From: an uncultured Sulfitobacter sp.
Lineage (GTDB): Bacteria; Pseudomonadota; Alphaproteobacteria; Rhodobacterales; Rhodobacteraceae
Direction of reading: 5' to 3'
NCBI RefSeq assembly: GCF_947497275.1
Contig: NZ_CANMFS010000010.1
Coordinates: 1-64,000 of the forward strand
DNA length: 64,000 nt
This document shows positions 6,859-16,726 of the stretch, in pieces (within the stretch, counting starts at the first letter, position 1; each line of letters begins with the position of its first letter). Below the pieces are notes generated by a model that worked only from the letters and a program-made list of their open reading frames with translations, made no database searches and had not been told where the DNA came from. The position numbers were made by a program, and so were the translations under genes.

Positions 6859-9196
6859 GAGCGCGCGCGGCGCGGGTCCTACACTTTTCTACCGTGATTG
6901 GAGCCGGGTCTCGGGCAGCTGGCAAGGCCTCGCAAAAGGTGCGCAGATGGTCCGCGCCGCGCGGGGCTACTCGCCTGCGATCTTCAAGCCGATCTCCAAA
7001 GGTGGTTGCCATACCGGCGCGCAGCTTCGGACGCAGCTCACCTATCTCACCACCAAATCGAGCCACATCCTCGACAGCCGTGGGACCCATGACGGCAAGA
7101 AGACGCTGACCGAGGCGGAGATCGAGCGCGTCGCACGGCGCTTCGAGAACCAGTGGGGCGAGCGACACAGCCCAAAACTTGGCCATACCTCGCATCTGCT
7201 GATGGCTTTTCCCGTCGGCACGAAGGGCGAAGAGGTGCGCGACATTACCCAAGTCGTCTGCGAGCAGTTCTTTCAAGGAGAGGGGTCGCAATTCGACTAT
7301 ATTGCTGCAATACACCAAGATCGCGCACATCCACACGCGCATATTGTTCTCAACCGCCGCAGCAAGGATGGCGAAATGTTCTTCCTCGGGAAAGATCACC
7401 ACTTCAACTACGACGCCTTTCGGGTCGCGATGGTTGAGGCGGCCCAGGTCCATGGGATCCGGCTCGAGGCTACGCGTCGTCTCGATCGGGGGGTCACGAC
7501 CTACCGCGCCGAAATCGACGAGATCTACAAAGCGCGTGAAGAGGGGCGTCCCCCGGTTGAACGCCAGCGAACCGGCACTGATCTGGCGGCAGCCCTGAAG
7601 ACGGTTGGGCGCAATGTGCTGGTTTACCGCGGGCTTGCGGCTGAAGCGTCACGATCAAACTTCGAAGACCTGGCCGAAGCCCTCGAGCGCGCCAGCACCC
7701 TCCTTGCCAGCGGCAGTTCAATCCAATCCGATGGAGCTATTTACATGTCCGACGACGAGACAGCGTTTGATACGCTGATTACCGAGTTTTCCCAGAACAT
7801 CCGCCAGATCGAAGCGGCGATCGACAGAGCACCTGCCACCGAGCGACCGGAGATTGAGCGCAAGCTGACGGACGTGCTGGCCTCGGTCGCGCATTTGAAC
7901 CCGCTGGGTGATCGTTCCAGCGCCCTGATCGATGCACCGTCCCGGGACGGCATTTATGCGCGGCCCAATGTGAGAGAGGATCATCTCGCGCGCCTAGATG
8001 TGAGTGAGGTGAAGGAGAAGCTCGCCGAGGCGCTGCAAGGGACCGGCATTGATGCCGAGACCGTCGCGGCCCGCATGCGCGAGGGGGCCGGAAATGCTGC
8101 GCTTGAGCGGCAGTGGCTGGCGCAGGACCTGCGTGCGATCGCAAAGGACGGGGATCTCGATCTGGAGAAAGCTGAGGACCGCGAGGACGCACTTGACCGG
8201 CTGCAAGCGGTACATGTCCGTTTGGGCGATGTCCTGACGGGTGCGCAGGTCTTGCGAGCCGTCGATGAGGTTGAAAAGGGTGATGCCGAACTCCGGCTTG
8301 GCGATGGCGCGCAGCTATCAGGCCAGACCACCGAAGGTGACCGGCCGGACGTTTTCGCACCAACGGAGAGGCAGGAGTTCCAGCAACTTGTGGCGCAGTT
8401 CCGCCGGACTGATTTCAACTATCCGTTCTCGGACGATTCATCAGTGCGAGGGAAGGGTGTGATCGAGGTGGAAGAGGCGCGTGCCGCGTTTGACGCCCAT
8501 GCACAAAGATCGCCACAACATGCCGAGCTGGCCTCGATGGCCTGGGAGCAGGTGACTGACGGCTTCAAGCCGCCGCAATACGCGGTCGCGGAGCAAAACC
8601 GCACGCTACACGCAGGTGACATGGACCTCGCCTTGCGGGATCCATCAGAACATCTCGGTCCGATCACCGAGGAGCTTCGCACGGTCGCCCGCTACCGTAC
8701 GGAGATGCCAGATGACAACTTCGGTTCGGCGGTCCAGGATGAGATCAATCACCTTCGCGCTTTGGGGGCCTCACGCGCCTATATCAGCGAACGTAGCTTC
8801 GAGATCGAGGATCGGGCGCGTCAGGATTATGCTGAGCGACGCTACCTAGAAGAGACTGCCCCTGCCGTTATGGCTTTTGTGCGCAAAACCGACGCCGGGG
8901 AACCAGAACCGATATCCGAAGCAGAGCAGCAGCGACTGGTCGAGCAGGTGAACGAACGGCTGTCGCCCGATGCGATCACCGCGTTGCGGTCCGGCAATGC
9001 TGAAGTGCTGGACAAGTTCACCGAGGATCCACTGTGTCAGCTCGAATTGGCCAAGACCTATTTCCAGAGCAGCGAGGTTACTGCCCATGGCCCGGCCATG
9101 GAGCGCGTTCTTGACGCCCTGGCTGAGGAACAAATCGAGGCGCAGCGCGCGCGCCACGCCGCGTCACATGGCGAAAAGGGGGTCACCCATGGATAG
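6845..9196 (+). CDS. VirD2/MobA-type relaxase
   Basis: 783 aa. Relaxases nick one strand at oriT, stay covalently bound to the 5' end through a tyrosine, and are exported with the DNA. The metal-binding histidine motif HQDRAHPHAH is at 157-166, followed by IVLNRR. The N-terminal region around 40-70 (GYSPAIFKP ... LRTQLTYLTTKS) holds the candidate catalytic tyrosines. About 500 residues after the relaxase domain are rich in acidic helices and probably carry the secretion signal and coupling-protein contacts. The start overlaps mobC and the end overlaps virD4, so the three form one operon. Confidence 0.88.
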   Translation: MARTESARGAGPTLFYRDWSRVSGSWQGLAKGAQMVRAARGYSPAIFKPISKGGCHTGAQLRTQLTYLTTKSSHILDSRGTHDGKKTLTEAEIERVARRFENQWGERHSPKLGHTSHLLMAFPVGTKGEEVRDITQVVCEQFFQGEGSQFDYIAAIHQDRAHPHAHIVLNRRSKDGEMFFLGKDHHFNYDAFRVAMVEAAQVHGIRLEATRRLDRGVTTYRAEIDEIYKAREEGRPPVERQRTGTDLAAALKTVGRNVLVYRGLAAEASRSNFEDLAEALERASTLLASGSSIQSDGAIYMSDDETAFDTLITEFSQNIRQIEAAIDRAPATERPEIERKLTDVLASVAHLNPLGDRSSALIDAPSRDGIYARPNVREDHLARLDVSEVKEKLAEALQGTGIDAETVAARMREGAGNAALERQWLAQDLRAIAKDGDLDLEKAEDREDALDRLQAVHVRLGDVLTGAQVLRAVDEVEKGDAELRLGDGAQLSGQTTEGDRPDVFAPTERQEFQQLVAQFRRTDFNYPFSDDSSVRGKGVIEVEEARAAFDAHAQRSPQHAELASMAWEQVTDGFKPPQYAVAEQNRTLHAGDMDLALRDPSEHLGPITEELRTVARYRTEMPDDNFGSAVQDEINHLRALGASRAYISERSFEIEDRARQDYAERRYLEETAPAVMAFVRKTDAGEPEPISEAEQQRLVEQVNERLSPDAITALRSGNAEVLDKFTEDPLCQLELAKTYFQSSEVTAHGPAMERVLDALAEEQIEAQRARHAASHGEKGVTHG

Positions 9197-11165
9197 GGGC
9201 AAGATCATTGGAGGTGTCCTGAGCCTCGTGCTGGTCGGCCTTGCGATGGGCTATGTCGTGGCGACCGGGTTTATCATGTTTAGGTACGGGCTTTCGCCGA
9301 CGCGTTTCGACGTCACCCTGCTCGTCCGCGAATATCCGGATCTGTCACAGTCTGCGCCGAAGGAATTCCTTTGGGTCAACCTCATCGTTGGCGGGTTCGG
9401 TCTCGCGGCCCTGATGCTGAGCGTAACGCTGCTAGGGGAGGCGTTGACGCGTTTCGGCACGACCCATTGGCAAACCCGAGGCGAAATGAAGCGAAATGGT
9501 TTCTTCGCCAAGCCGGGCGGCGGTTTCCTCCTCGGTAAATTAGGCCCCCCGAAATCGAAGCGGCCATTTCTCGTCTCGAAAACCTTCCCGCATGCGCTGA
9601 TCGTGGCACCCACGGGCCGAGGTAAGGGCGTGGGCTTCGTGATCCCGAACCTGCTCACGTACAAGGGCTCGGCCGTGGTGCTCGACGTGAAGGGCGAGAA
9701 CTTCCGCGAGACCTCGCGCTTCCGCGCCAGCATGGGTGACAAGGTCTTCCGTTTTGCCCCGACCGACTGGGATCGTCCGACGCATCGCTACAATCCGCTG
9801 GCGCGCATCGCGGCCATGACCAACCCCGACCGGCAGCAGATGGAGCTGAAGCTTACTGCTAAGCTCTTCCTCCAGACCGACAACGAAAAGCTGAGCGGGC
9901 TCCTGGCTGGGGGCATTGATCTCTTCGTTGCGGCGGGTCTTTTGGCCTTCGAGCGCGGAATGCCCACCATCGGCGAGATCTACCGCATCACGGCGTCTGG
10001 GGGCGACAAGCAGAAGGAATATCTGAAGCGCTCGCAGGAGGTGAAGAACAAGTCGGCCAAGTTGATCTTCGAGCGCATGGCCTCGACCAACAACGACACG
10101 CTGACTTCGTACATGTCGCTTCTCATGACCTCAGGTTTGGACACTTGGGACAACCGGGCGATTGATGCCGCGACAGTGACCTCGGACTTCTCCTTTCGGG
10201 ACATCCGACGCCGCCCCCACGCGATCTATCTCGTGGTTGAATCCGAGATGATCCGCCCGCTCGCCCCGCTGATCCGGTTGTTTTTCTCAGATCTGATCGC
10301 CTCGCTGCAGGCCCAGGAGCCGGGTGATGATGAACCCTGGCCTGTCATGATCATGCTCGACGAATTCGACCGGCTCGGGAAAATGCCCATCGTTGCCGAA
10401 AGCATCAAGACACTGCGCTCCTTCGGTGGCAACCTCGCCATCGTCACCCAGACAATCCCCGCGCTGGACGAAATCTATGGCGAGAACACCCGCCGGTCGC
10501 TCCAAGGCGGCGCGGGCGTGAAACTGTACCTCACCCCGTCTGAGCAGAAGACCATCGAGGAGCTGAGCCAGGCAGTTGGTAAGACCACCAAGCGCGTGGT
10601 GACACGGTCCCGTGCTGTCGGGCGCAATCCGTTCGAGGGACGAAGCGTCTCCGAGCGGACTGAGGACACACCGCTCCTCACTGAAGATCAGGCCCGGCGC
10701 ATGGACCTAGACGAGGTGATCCTCGTGATCGACGCGCAGATGCCGATCCGGGCGCGGAGGATCAAGTATTTCGAGGATCCGGCACTGAAGGTTCTGCATG
10801 CGGGTCAGGCGGGGAGCTTCCCATATCCGGATGAGGACGGACTGCGGCGGGATCGCCAGATGTCCGAGACGCGGGAAACCGTTGAAAAACTCAGGCTGGA
10901 ATTGCAGGAGGTACGGGCGGCTTCGGGGGCGCAGGGGTCTAGCCCGGCGACAGCAGGACCCGCCACACCGGCAACGGAGATACAGGTTTCGAAGCTCGGG
11001 CTGTCAGGTCGGGCGCGAGGAAGAGCCGCTCGTGCAGCAGCGGGTGGCGGTGGGTCAGGTCAGTTGTCGGTCGATCTGGCGGGACTGGGGTTCACGGAGG
11101 CAGACAGGACTCAACTCGCGGCGGCTGTACAGACGACGCGGGCGATCATCGCGGAATATGCGTGA
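9189..11165 (+). CDS. virD4: VirD4/TraG-type coupling protein
   Basis: 658 aa from the ATG at 9189, which overlaps the relaxase stop; longer upstream frames would lie inside the relaxase. Two N-terminal membrane segments (about 7-31 and 62-84) precede the ATPase domain. Walker A is PTGRGKG at 141-147 and Walker B is MIMLDEFDRLGKMP. The protein delivers the relaxase-DNA complex to the type IV channel at the inner membrane. The C-terminal ~100 residues are low-complexity. The virB genes it must work with lie ~8 kb away on the opposite strand, separated by the cargo region. Confidence 0.95.
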   Translation: MDRGKIIGGVLSLVLVGLAMGYVVATGFIMFRYGLSPTRFDVTLLVREYPDLSQSAPKEFLWVNLIVGGFGLAALMLSVTLLGEALTRFGTTHWQTRGEMKRNGFFAKPGGGFLLGKLGPPKSKRPFLVSKTFPHALIVAPTGRGKGVGFVIPNLLTYKGSAVVLDVKGENFRETSRFRASMGDKVFRFAPTDWDRPTHRYNPLARIAAMTNPDRQQMELKLTAKLFLQTDNEKLSGLLAGGIDLFVAAGLLAFERGMPTIGEIYRITASGGDKQKEYLKRSQEVKNKSAKLIFERMASTNNDTLTSYMSLLMTSGLDTWDNRAIDAATVTSDFSFRDIRRRPHAIYLVVESEMIRPLAPLIRLFFSDLIASLQAQEPGDDEPWPVMIMLDEFDRLGKMPIVAESIKTLRSFGGNLAIVTQTIPALDEIYGENTRRSLQGGAGVKLYLTPSEQKTIEELSQAVGKTTKRVVTRSRAVGRNPFEGRSVSERTEDTPLLTEDQARRMDLDEVILVIDAQMPIRARRIKYFEDPALKVLHAGQAGSFPYPDEDGLRRDRQMSETRETVEKLRLELQEVRAASGAQGSSPATAGPATPATEIQVSKLGLSGRARGRAARAAAGGGGSGQLSVDLAGLGFTEADRTQLAAAVQTTRAIIAEYA

Positions 11166-11254
11166 TCCGCCCTTACCGGGCGCTGACCCATCGGATTGGC
11201 AACTTCTAAGTTCCCGAAGGCGGGGATTCGTGCACCTGGCAGCATACTTCGGCT

Positions 11255-12046
11255 TCACGTGCCCGCCTCTTCGACCTTTTCCAACTCGAGGCGCGCCTTT
11301 TCCTGATTAAGCCGCCATCGCCTAATAACGTAGAACACCAGCGCCTTTCGAGTTTCGATCAATATATGCGTCTTGTCCTCAAAGCCGTACTCTAGCCGAA
11401 CAGCCTGGGCTTGTGCGTCGGATAGATCTGAACGCGGACGTATCCATAAACGCACAAAGCTGTTCCAGTCCGTATCAAGAGGTAAGTGAGATGGCGTCTC
11501 CCGCGGTTCCGCCTTGGTTTGTTTCGTTATTCGTATCGGAAGGTAATCGCGGTACGCCTCGTGCTTATAGCTCCATGCTCGGAGATAAATTGCTTCTCCA
11601 TCGAAATGAAACCGCACCGGACTGATCCACTGCGGGTCGGAGAGACCGCTTGTCATCGAAGTGTAGGTAATCTGGATGTCTTGTTCGCTCTTCATGGCGC
11701 GGTAGAGCTGTGCAAATACGATGGGATCCATCACTCGATTGGGAAGCGGGATGCTCGCGCCAAGCGATGTCGTCTTGTTATCCAGCAATTCGAAAACCTG
11801 TTCCGGGCCAGCGTCAGTCAAAGGACGGTGGTCGCCGGTCGAGAAATAGGCCTTCTCCGCGGTATCGTAGACTGGCGGCGTATTCGTCAGAGATAGATAG
11901 ATTCGAAAGTCTACGGCAGCCTGTGCCATCGAGATATCAAACCGTTCCATCAAGTCACGGCGGTTCGCCTGACCTCTCCAGGTCAGACATTGGTCGAGGA
12001 ACAAAATTCGTTCGCGTTGCGCGTGTTTGAGATCTTCGAGGCTCAT
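11255..12046 (-). CDS. BrxR/CapW-like WYL-domain transcriptional regulator
   Basis: 263 aa. A winged HTH at ~10-60 (RRDLMERFDISMAQAAVDFR) is followed by a WYL domain (QITYTSMTSG ... WISPVRFHFDG ... LRAWSYKHEAYRDYLPIRI) and a C-terminal WCX-like region. This architecture and several stretches match the BrxR/CapW family. Those proteins repress BREX, CBASS and other phage-defence operons and are thought to release on sensing a nucleic-acid or nucleotide ligand. The gene is divergent from sbcD with a perfect palindrome between them, so it most likely represses the sbcDC operon and perhaps itself. Confidence 0.85.
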   Translation of the reverse strand: MSLEDLKHAQRERILFLDQCLTWRGQANRRDLMERFDISMAQAAVDFRIYLSLTNTPPVYDTAEKAYFSTGDHRPLTDAGPEQVFELLDNKTTSLGASIPLPNRVMDPIVFAQLYRAMKSEQDIQITYTSMTSGLSDPQWISPVRFHFDGEAIYLRAWSYKHEAYRDYLPIRITKQTKAEPRETPSHLPLDTDWNSFVRLWIRPRSDLSDAQAQAVRLEYGFEDKTHILIETRKALVFYVIRRWRLNQEKARLELEKVEEAGT

Positions 12047-12090
12047 GCGCCGAGTACTACTTGACTCCGCGCGTTAAGTCCATATATTAA

Positions 12091-12102
12091 CTATACGTAT
12101 AG
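12091..12102. promoter_or_regulatory. Perfect 12-bp palindrome, candidate WYL-regulator operator
   Basis: CTATACGTATAG is a perfect palindrome in the 72-bp gap between the WYL regulator and sbcD, 16 bp before the sbcD ATG. The AT-rich bases to its left (TATATTAA) could be the -10 of the sbcD promoter, so a bound repressor would cover it. No other operator-like element is visible in this gap. Confidence 0.6.
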
Positions 12103-12118
12103 AAAGTGGATTGATCTC

Positions 12119-13255
12119 ATGAGAATACTTCATACTGCAGATATGCACCTGGGGCGGCAGTTCATGGGCTTGAGCCTCGAGGAGGATCACGAGGTCATCC
12201 TGGGCCAGATTTTTGAGACGCTCGTGGCCGAGCGGGCCGATGTTCTTGTGATAGCAGGAGACGTTTTTGACCGTGCCTCGCCGCCCAATTCGTCAATCCG
12301 GCAGTTCAATCGGTTCCTCAAGCGCGTAGCAGAGGAGAGCGAAGCCGCCGTGGTCATGATCTCGGGTAACCACGATTCCGGCGACCGGATCGAGGCAATG
12401 TCTGTCTTTTCCACCGCGTCGCGGGTATTGGTGCGTGGGATCGTCGACGCGGTCGAAACGCCGCTTGTGTTGCGTGACGAACATGGCGAGATCGCCTTTT
12501 CCGCGCTGCCCTTTTCCTATGAATACGCCGCGCGGGAGGTGTTCGGGGACGAGGGCATCAGCGCGCCAGCAGATGTCATCGCTGCCCAGATCGCCGCAGC
12601 GAGGGGTCAGGTGCCCGAAGGAGCGCGTTGGGTGGTGGTGGCCCATGCCTTCGTTGCTGGCGGCGCGGTCAGCGAGACCGAACGCGCCCTGACGCGCGTC
12701 GGCGGCATCGAAACTGTTCCCTTCGATGCTTTCGACGGGGCGGATTACGTTGCACTGGGGCATTTGCACAAGTCGCAGGAAGTGGGCGCGCGCTATATTC
12801 GATATTCCGGCGCACCGCTCGCGTTCGGTTTCGACGAGGCGGGAAACGAAAAATCCATGGCTGTCATCGATCTAACGCCTGAAGGGGTCGAGATCCGCAC
12901 CGTACCGTTCCGCCCGATCCGGCGGGTGCGCTCGCTCACTGGGGCATTTTCGGATCTTTTGGCCGGAACTCCGTCTGAAGATTTTATCCAGGCTATCCTG
13001 ACTGATGAGAACCCTCTAATCGATCCGATGAAGCGGTTGCGCGCGACCTACCCCAATGCCTGTCATTTGGCCTACGCCCGGCAGGCGCGCGCGCCGGAAA
13101 CCAAGATGCCTGGCGGCGGGCGCACAGCAGTCACGCCGATCGAGATGGTTGGCGACTTCATAAAGGTTGTGCGCGGCCGGGAGCCAAATGCCGCCGAAGT
13201 CGCGATCGTAGCGGACAAGCTCCACGCAGCAGCGTCCTGGGAGGAGCAGACATGA
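12119..13255 (+). CDS. sbcD: SbcD-like (Mre11 family) nuclease subunit
   Basis: 378 aa. Metallophosphoesterase motifs are all present: DMH at 8-10, GDVFD at 47-51, GNHD at 83-86, a later VVAHAF, and GHLH near 214. Mre11/SbcD proteins cut DNA ends and hairpins with two Mn ions when complexed with SbcC. The start overlaps nothing and is 16 bp after the palindrome. Its stop overlaps the sbcC start by 4 bp. The plasmid location, WYL control and linked zinc protein suggest a role other than housekeeping repair. Confidence 0.9.
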   Translation: MRILHTADMHLGRQFMGLSLEEDHEVILGQIFETLVAERADVLVIAGDVFDRASPPNSSIRQFNRFLKRVAEESEAAVVMISGNHDSGDRIEAMSVFSTASRVLVRGIVDAVETPLVLRDEHGEIAFSALPFSYEYAAREVFGDEGISAPADVIAAQIAAARGQVPEGARWVVVAHAFVAGGAVSETERALTRVGGIETVPFDAFDGADYVALGHLHKSQEVGARYIRYSGAPLAFGFDEAGNEKSMAVIDLTPEGVEIRTVPFRPIRRVRSLTGAFSDLLAGTPSEDFIQAILTDENPLIDPMKRLRATYPNACHLAYARQARAPETKMPGGGRTAVTPIEMVGDFIKVVRGREPNAAEVAIVADKLHAAASWEEQT

Positions 13256-16200
13256 GACCCATCCGCCTATCGCTTCAGGCCTTCGGGCCGTTCGCGACAA
13301 CCGAAGTAGTCGATTTCCGCTCCGCGCTTGAGACAGGGTTGTTCGGAATCTACGGACAGACAGGCGCTGGAAAGTCGTCGCTGTTTTCGGCGATGTCCTT
13401 CGCGCTTTTCGGAGTACCAACCAAGACCGATCAGGAACCACGTTCACTGCGTTCAGATCACTCTGCGCCGGATCTACACACTGAAGTCGAATTTGTCTTT
13501 GAACTGGGTGCCAAGACCTACCTGATCCGTCGTCGTCCGGTGCAGGAGCGTCCGAAGGCGCGCGGCGAAGGGACGACAGAGGACGCAGCGGAAGCCTCGC
13601 TTTTCGACGTTACCGGGATCCCGGTGGACACGCTTGGCCCGAGTCGATCTGGCCGCGTCATTGCTGAAAAGAAGGTCACGCTCGTGGGGCAGCAGGTCGA
13701 GGCGCTGCTGGGCTACGGGCCAGATCAGTTTCGACAGATCGTGCTCTTGCCGCAAGGCAAGTTTGAAACGTTTCTGGTCGCTAAGACTGACGCGCGTGTC
13801 GAGATATTGCGAGATCTCTTCGACGTGAAGATCTTTCGCGATCTCGCCGCACAGCTGAAGGACGAAGCCTCAGTAGCAGAACGGGCGTTGCGCGACCAGC
13901 GCGCGCTCTACATGGCTCGACTCGAGGAACGCGGCTTCGAGAGCGCTGAAGCGCTGGAACTAGGGATTGCCGCAGCTGAATTCAAAGTCGAAGAAAAGCG
14001 GGGTATTCAGCAGGGCGCGGAAACGGCAAACGAAGCCGAGCGCAAGGCTCTGGCTGAAGGTGAGCATATCGAAAAGGCCTTTTCCGTCGTCGAATCGGCA
14101 CGGCAGGCGCTTGACGATCTCGAAGCGAAAACGGGCGAGGTCGATGCTCTTGCGGAGCGGGTCGATGCAGTGGTGAATGCCTTCCAGGCGCGCGATCTCG
14201 AGACGGCTTGGCGCGATGCCGAGCGCGGCAGCCGGGACGCGGAGAAGACCGTGACCGACGCTGAAGCGGATCTCAACACCACAAACGGGGCGCAACAGGA
14301 AGCGACGAGGAAACTAACAGAGGCAAAGGTCGGCGAGGGGCGGCTTCAGGTGATTCAGGCCGATCTGACGCGGTTGGAGGAGATCGAGAAAAGAGTCGGG
14401 CTGGCTGCGAAATTGCAGGCTGCTTTCGACGGCTCTGCGAGGGACGACGCCACGGCGAAAAAGGCGCACACAGAATCCGAAGAGGCGCGCAAAAGGCTCC
14501 AGTCTCGGCGCGACGTAACCGATCTGGCGCTCGAACAGGCGCGCAAGGCCGAGGCAGCACGAGTCAAGCTAAACGGTGAAGTGGCCACGGTTAACCGGGA
14601 ACGGGTAAAAGCCGGGGAGCACGCCAAGGCGCAAGGGGCGGTCGCGGAGGCCGAAGAAAAGGTCGAAGCAGCCGAGAAGGAGCTTACTAAGAAGACCAGA
14701 GCGGCAGAATCTGCCGAGGCGGCCCTGACCGAGGCCGAGGCGCGGCTTTCGCGCACGCAGGCGATCATTCTGGCCGAAAAGTTGACGAAGAGCGCGCCCT
14801 GTCCCGTCTGTGGCTCCCACGATCATCCCGCGCCGGCCCATGGCACGCCCGAACAATCTGGTTTGACCGAAACGTTTCGCAGCGCGCAGGTTCAGGCGAG
14901 AACGGCAGCCGAAGCCAGGGTCCGGGCGGAAAGCGAACTCGGAAATTGCCGAATGGGGCTTGACGAAAAGAAACGGGCTCTCGACGAACAGGAACGTCCT
15001 GAGCGCACGCTGGCGGAGATCGAAGCTGAAATAGTTCAGCTGGAAGGCACCCTCGCCGCGCTTGGAGCAGCCGTCGATCTTGACGCGATGGCGGGGCAGA
15101 TGGCGGATTTGAAGCGGAAGGTGACCGAGGCCGAGACCGCCGAAGCTAAAGCGCGCACTGCGGCAGCAGACGCTCAGACTACTCTGGCCGAGGCGCGCGC
15201 CAAGCGCGATACAGTGGTTGAGGCCTTGCCGGAAGGTCTGCGCACACCCGAGGCGGTTGTCGTACGGCAGGAGGCTTTGCAAAGCGAGCAGGGCCAACTC
15301 TCCAAGGCGCTGGAACTGGCAATAGAAAATGACCGAGTGGCCAGCGAGGCGCTGACACGTGCACAAGAGCAACTCGAAGCAGCGAAACGCGCGCGTGATG
15401 CGCAGGCATTGCGCGTGGAAAAGGCCCAAGGTGATTTTGACGTTCGGCTGGCCGAAGTCGGGCTGGACAAAGCAGGGTATGAGGCTTGCAAGGCGCATTT
15501 CCCGACTCTCGACGCCGACCGTAAGATGGTATCCGATCATCATGAGGGCCTAATCGCGGCCCGTACGACATGGCAGAACGCAAGGGCCGCCTGTGCGGAT
15601 CGCGAGCGCCCGGACCTCGCCCCGCTTCAGCTGGCACTCGAAAACGCGACCCAGGAATTGAAAACCGCCAACGATGCGCTCTCCGCGGCCACATCAGATG
15701 TTTCGTCCCTTACCAAGTTCAAGGAATCGTTGGCCGAGGCCTTGGCCAAAACCGAGCGGCTTGAGACCGAAACTGGGCCGCTCCGGGGACTAGCCGATCT
15801 GGCCAATGGCAAGAACGATTTCAAAATGACGCTCGAGACCTTTTCGATCGGCGCCATGTTCGATCAAGTTCTCGAGGCGGCGAACATGCGGCTCGATCCC
15901 ATGACTCGCGGTCGATACCGGCTGGCGCGCGGGATTGAGGCATTGGGTGGGCGCGGCAAGCGCGGGCTCGAAATCGAGGTCTTTGACATCAACACCGGCA
16001 AGGCGCGTCCGACAGCCACGCTGTCCGGCGGCGAGACCTTCATTGCGGCGCTGGCCCTTGCGCTTGGGCTGGCCGATGTGGTCGAGAGCCTGTCGGGCAA
16101 AATCCGGATGGACACGATCTTCATCGACGAAGGCTTCGGCAGCCTCGACACCGAGAATGGGGCGGGCACGCTGGACCAAGTGATCCAGGTTCTTGCTGCG

Positions 16201-16332
16201 CTGACAGAGGGCAGCCGGGCTGTGGGCCTGATCTCGCACGTCGGACTGGTGCAGGAGGCCATACCACAAGGCTTCTACGTGCGTTCGACCCCAAGCGGAA
16301 GCCGGGTGGAGGAAAGAAAGGGACTGGGATGA
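13252..16332 (+). CDS. sbcC: SbcC-like (Rad50 family) SMC ATPase
   Basis: 1026 aa. Walker A GQTGAGKS is at 35-42. Long alanine- and glutamate-rich coiled coils surround a zinc hook CPVC at 517-520. The ABC signature LSGGE is near 924 and Walker B FIDEGFGSLD near 957. The length and layout are those of a full Rad50/SbcC protein. It should tether DNA ends and control the SbcD nuclease with ATP. ATGA overlaps at both ends (with sbcD and the small zinc protein) indicate a tightly coupled three-gene operon. Confidence 0.92.
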   Translation: MRPIRLSLQAFGPFATTEVVDFRSALETGLFGIYGQTGAGKSSLFSAMSFALFGVPTKTDQEPRSLRSDHSAPDLHTEVEFVFELGAKTYLIRRRPVQERPKARGEGTTEDAAEASLFDVTGIPVDTLGPSRSGRVIAEKKVTLVGQQVEALLGYGPDQFRQIVLLPQGKFETFLVAKTDARVEILRDLFDVKIFRDLAAQLKDEASVAERALRDQRALYMARLEERGFESAEALELGIAAAEFKVEEKRGIQQGAETANEAERKALAEGEHIEKAFSVVESARQALDDLEAKTGEVDALAERVDAVVNAFQARDLETAWRDAERGSRDAEKTVTDAEADLNTTNGAQQEATRKLTEAKVGEGRLQVIQADLTRLEEIEKRVGLAAKLQAAFDGSARDDATAKKAHTESEEARKRLQSRRDVTDLALEQARKAEAARVKLNGEVATVNRERVKAGEHAKAQGAVAEAEEKVEAAEKELTKKTRAAESAEAALTEAEARLSRTQAIILAEKLTKSAPCPVCGSHDHPAPAHGTPEQSGLTETFRSAQVQARTAAEARVRAESELGNCRMGLDEKKRALDEQERPERTLAEIEAEIVQLEGTLAALGAAVDLDAMAGQMADLKRKVTEAETAEAKARTAAADAQTTLAEARAKRDTVVEALPEGLRTPEAVVVRQEALQSEQGQLSKALELAIENDRVASEALTRAQEQLEAAKRARDAQALRVEKAQGDFDVRLAEVGLDKAGYEACKAHFPTLDADRKMVSDHHEGLIAARTTWQNARAACADRERPDLAPLQLALENATQELKTANDALSAATSDVSSLTKFKESLAEALAKTERLETETGPLRGLADLANGKNDFKMTLETFSIGAMFDQVLEAANMRLDPMTRGRYRLARGIEALGGRGKRGLEIEVFDINTGKARPTATLSGGETFIAALALALGLADVVESLSGKIRMDTIFIDEGFGSLDTENGAGTLDQVIQVLAALTEGSRAVGLISHVGLVQEAIPQGFYVRSTPSGSRVEERKGLG

Positions 16333-16640
16333 CGGACCGTTGGTATTACCGCAAGGAACACACCCGCCGACTGTTTACGGGACGAACAGTCTCGGTCCGC
16401 GGCGGTTGGGCACTTCGGGGCGATCGCGAAAGTAGGAAGGGCGCATCCTTCAGGCGGACTTGTCCAATTTGCGGTGCGCTGATCGTAAGCGTGGGCATGC
16501 CCAGAGGGGGGTGGGTCCACTTTGAGGGCGGCAAAGGCCTGACACGTATTAAGCACCCGTGTCTGCATCTCTGCGAAGGTCTGAGCAGGCGGCGCGACGA
16601 GGACACGCCGGACCTTTTTGAGGCGAGGCTGCAATTCTGA
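16329..16640 (+). CDS. Small zinc-binding protein coupled to sbcC
   Basis: 103 aa, start overlapping the sbcC stop (ATGA). It is basic in the N-terminal half and has CPICG near residue 40 and a histidine/cysteine cluster HPCLHLC near 75-81, so it should bind one zinc ion. The central stretch GGWVHFEGG looks like beta structure. I do not recognise a named family. Strict coupling to sbcDC implies it is a third subunit or specificity factor of the nuclease complex. The function is inferred from position only. Confidence 0.7.
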   Translation: MTDRWYYRKEHTRRLFTGRTVSVRGGWALRGDRESRKGASFRRTCPICGALIVSVGMPRGGWVHFEGGKGLTRIKHPCLHLCEGLSRRRDEDTPDLFEARLQF

Positions 16641-16726
16641 ATTTTCTCTAGTGTAGCTTGCGGACAGTTGGCTCCAAACCCACATCTAGACTCTCTAAGC
16701 AAACCAAACACCACATGGAGGTTATT

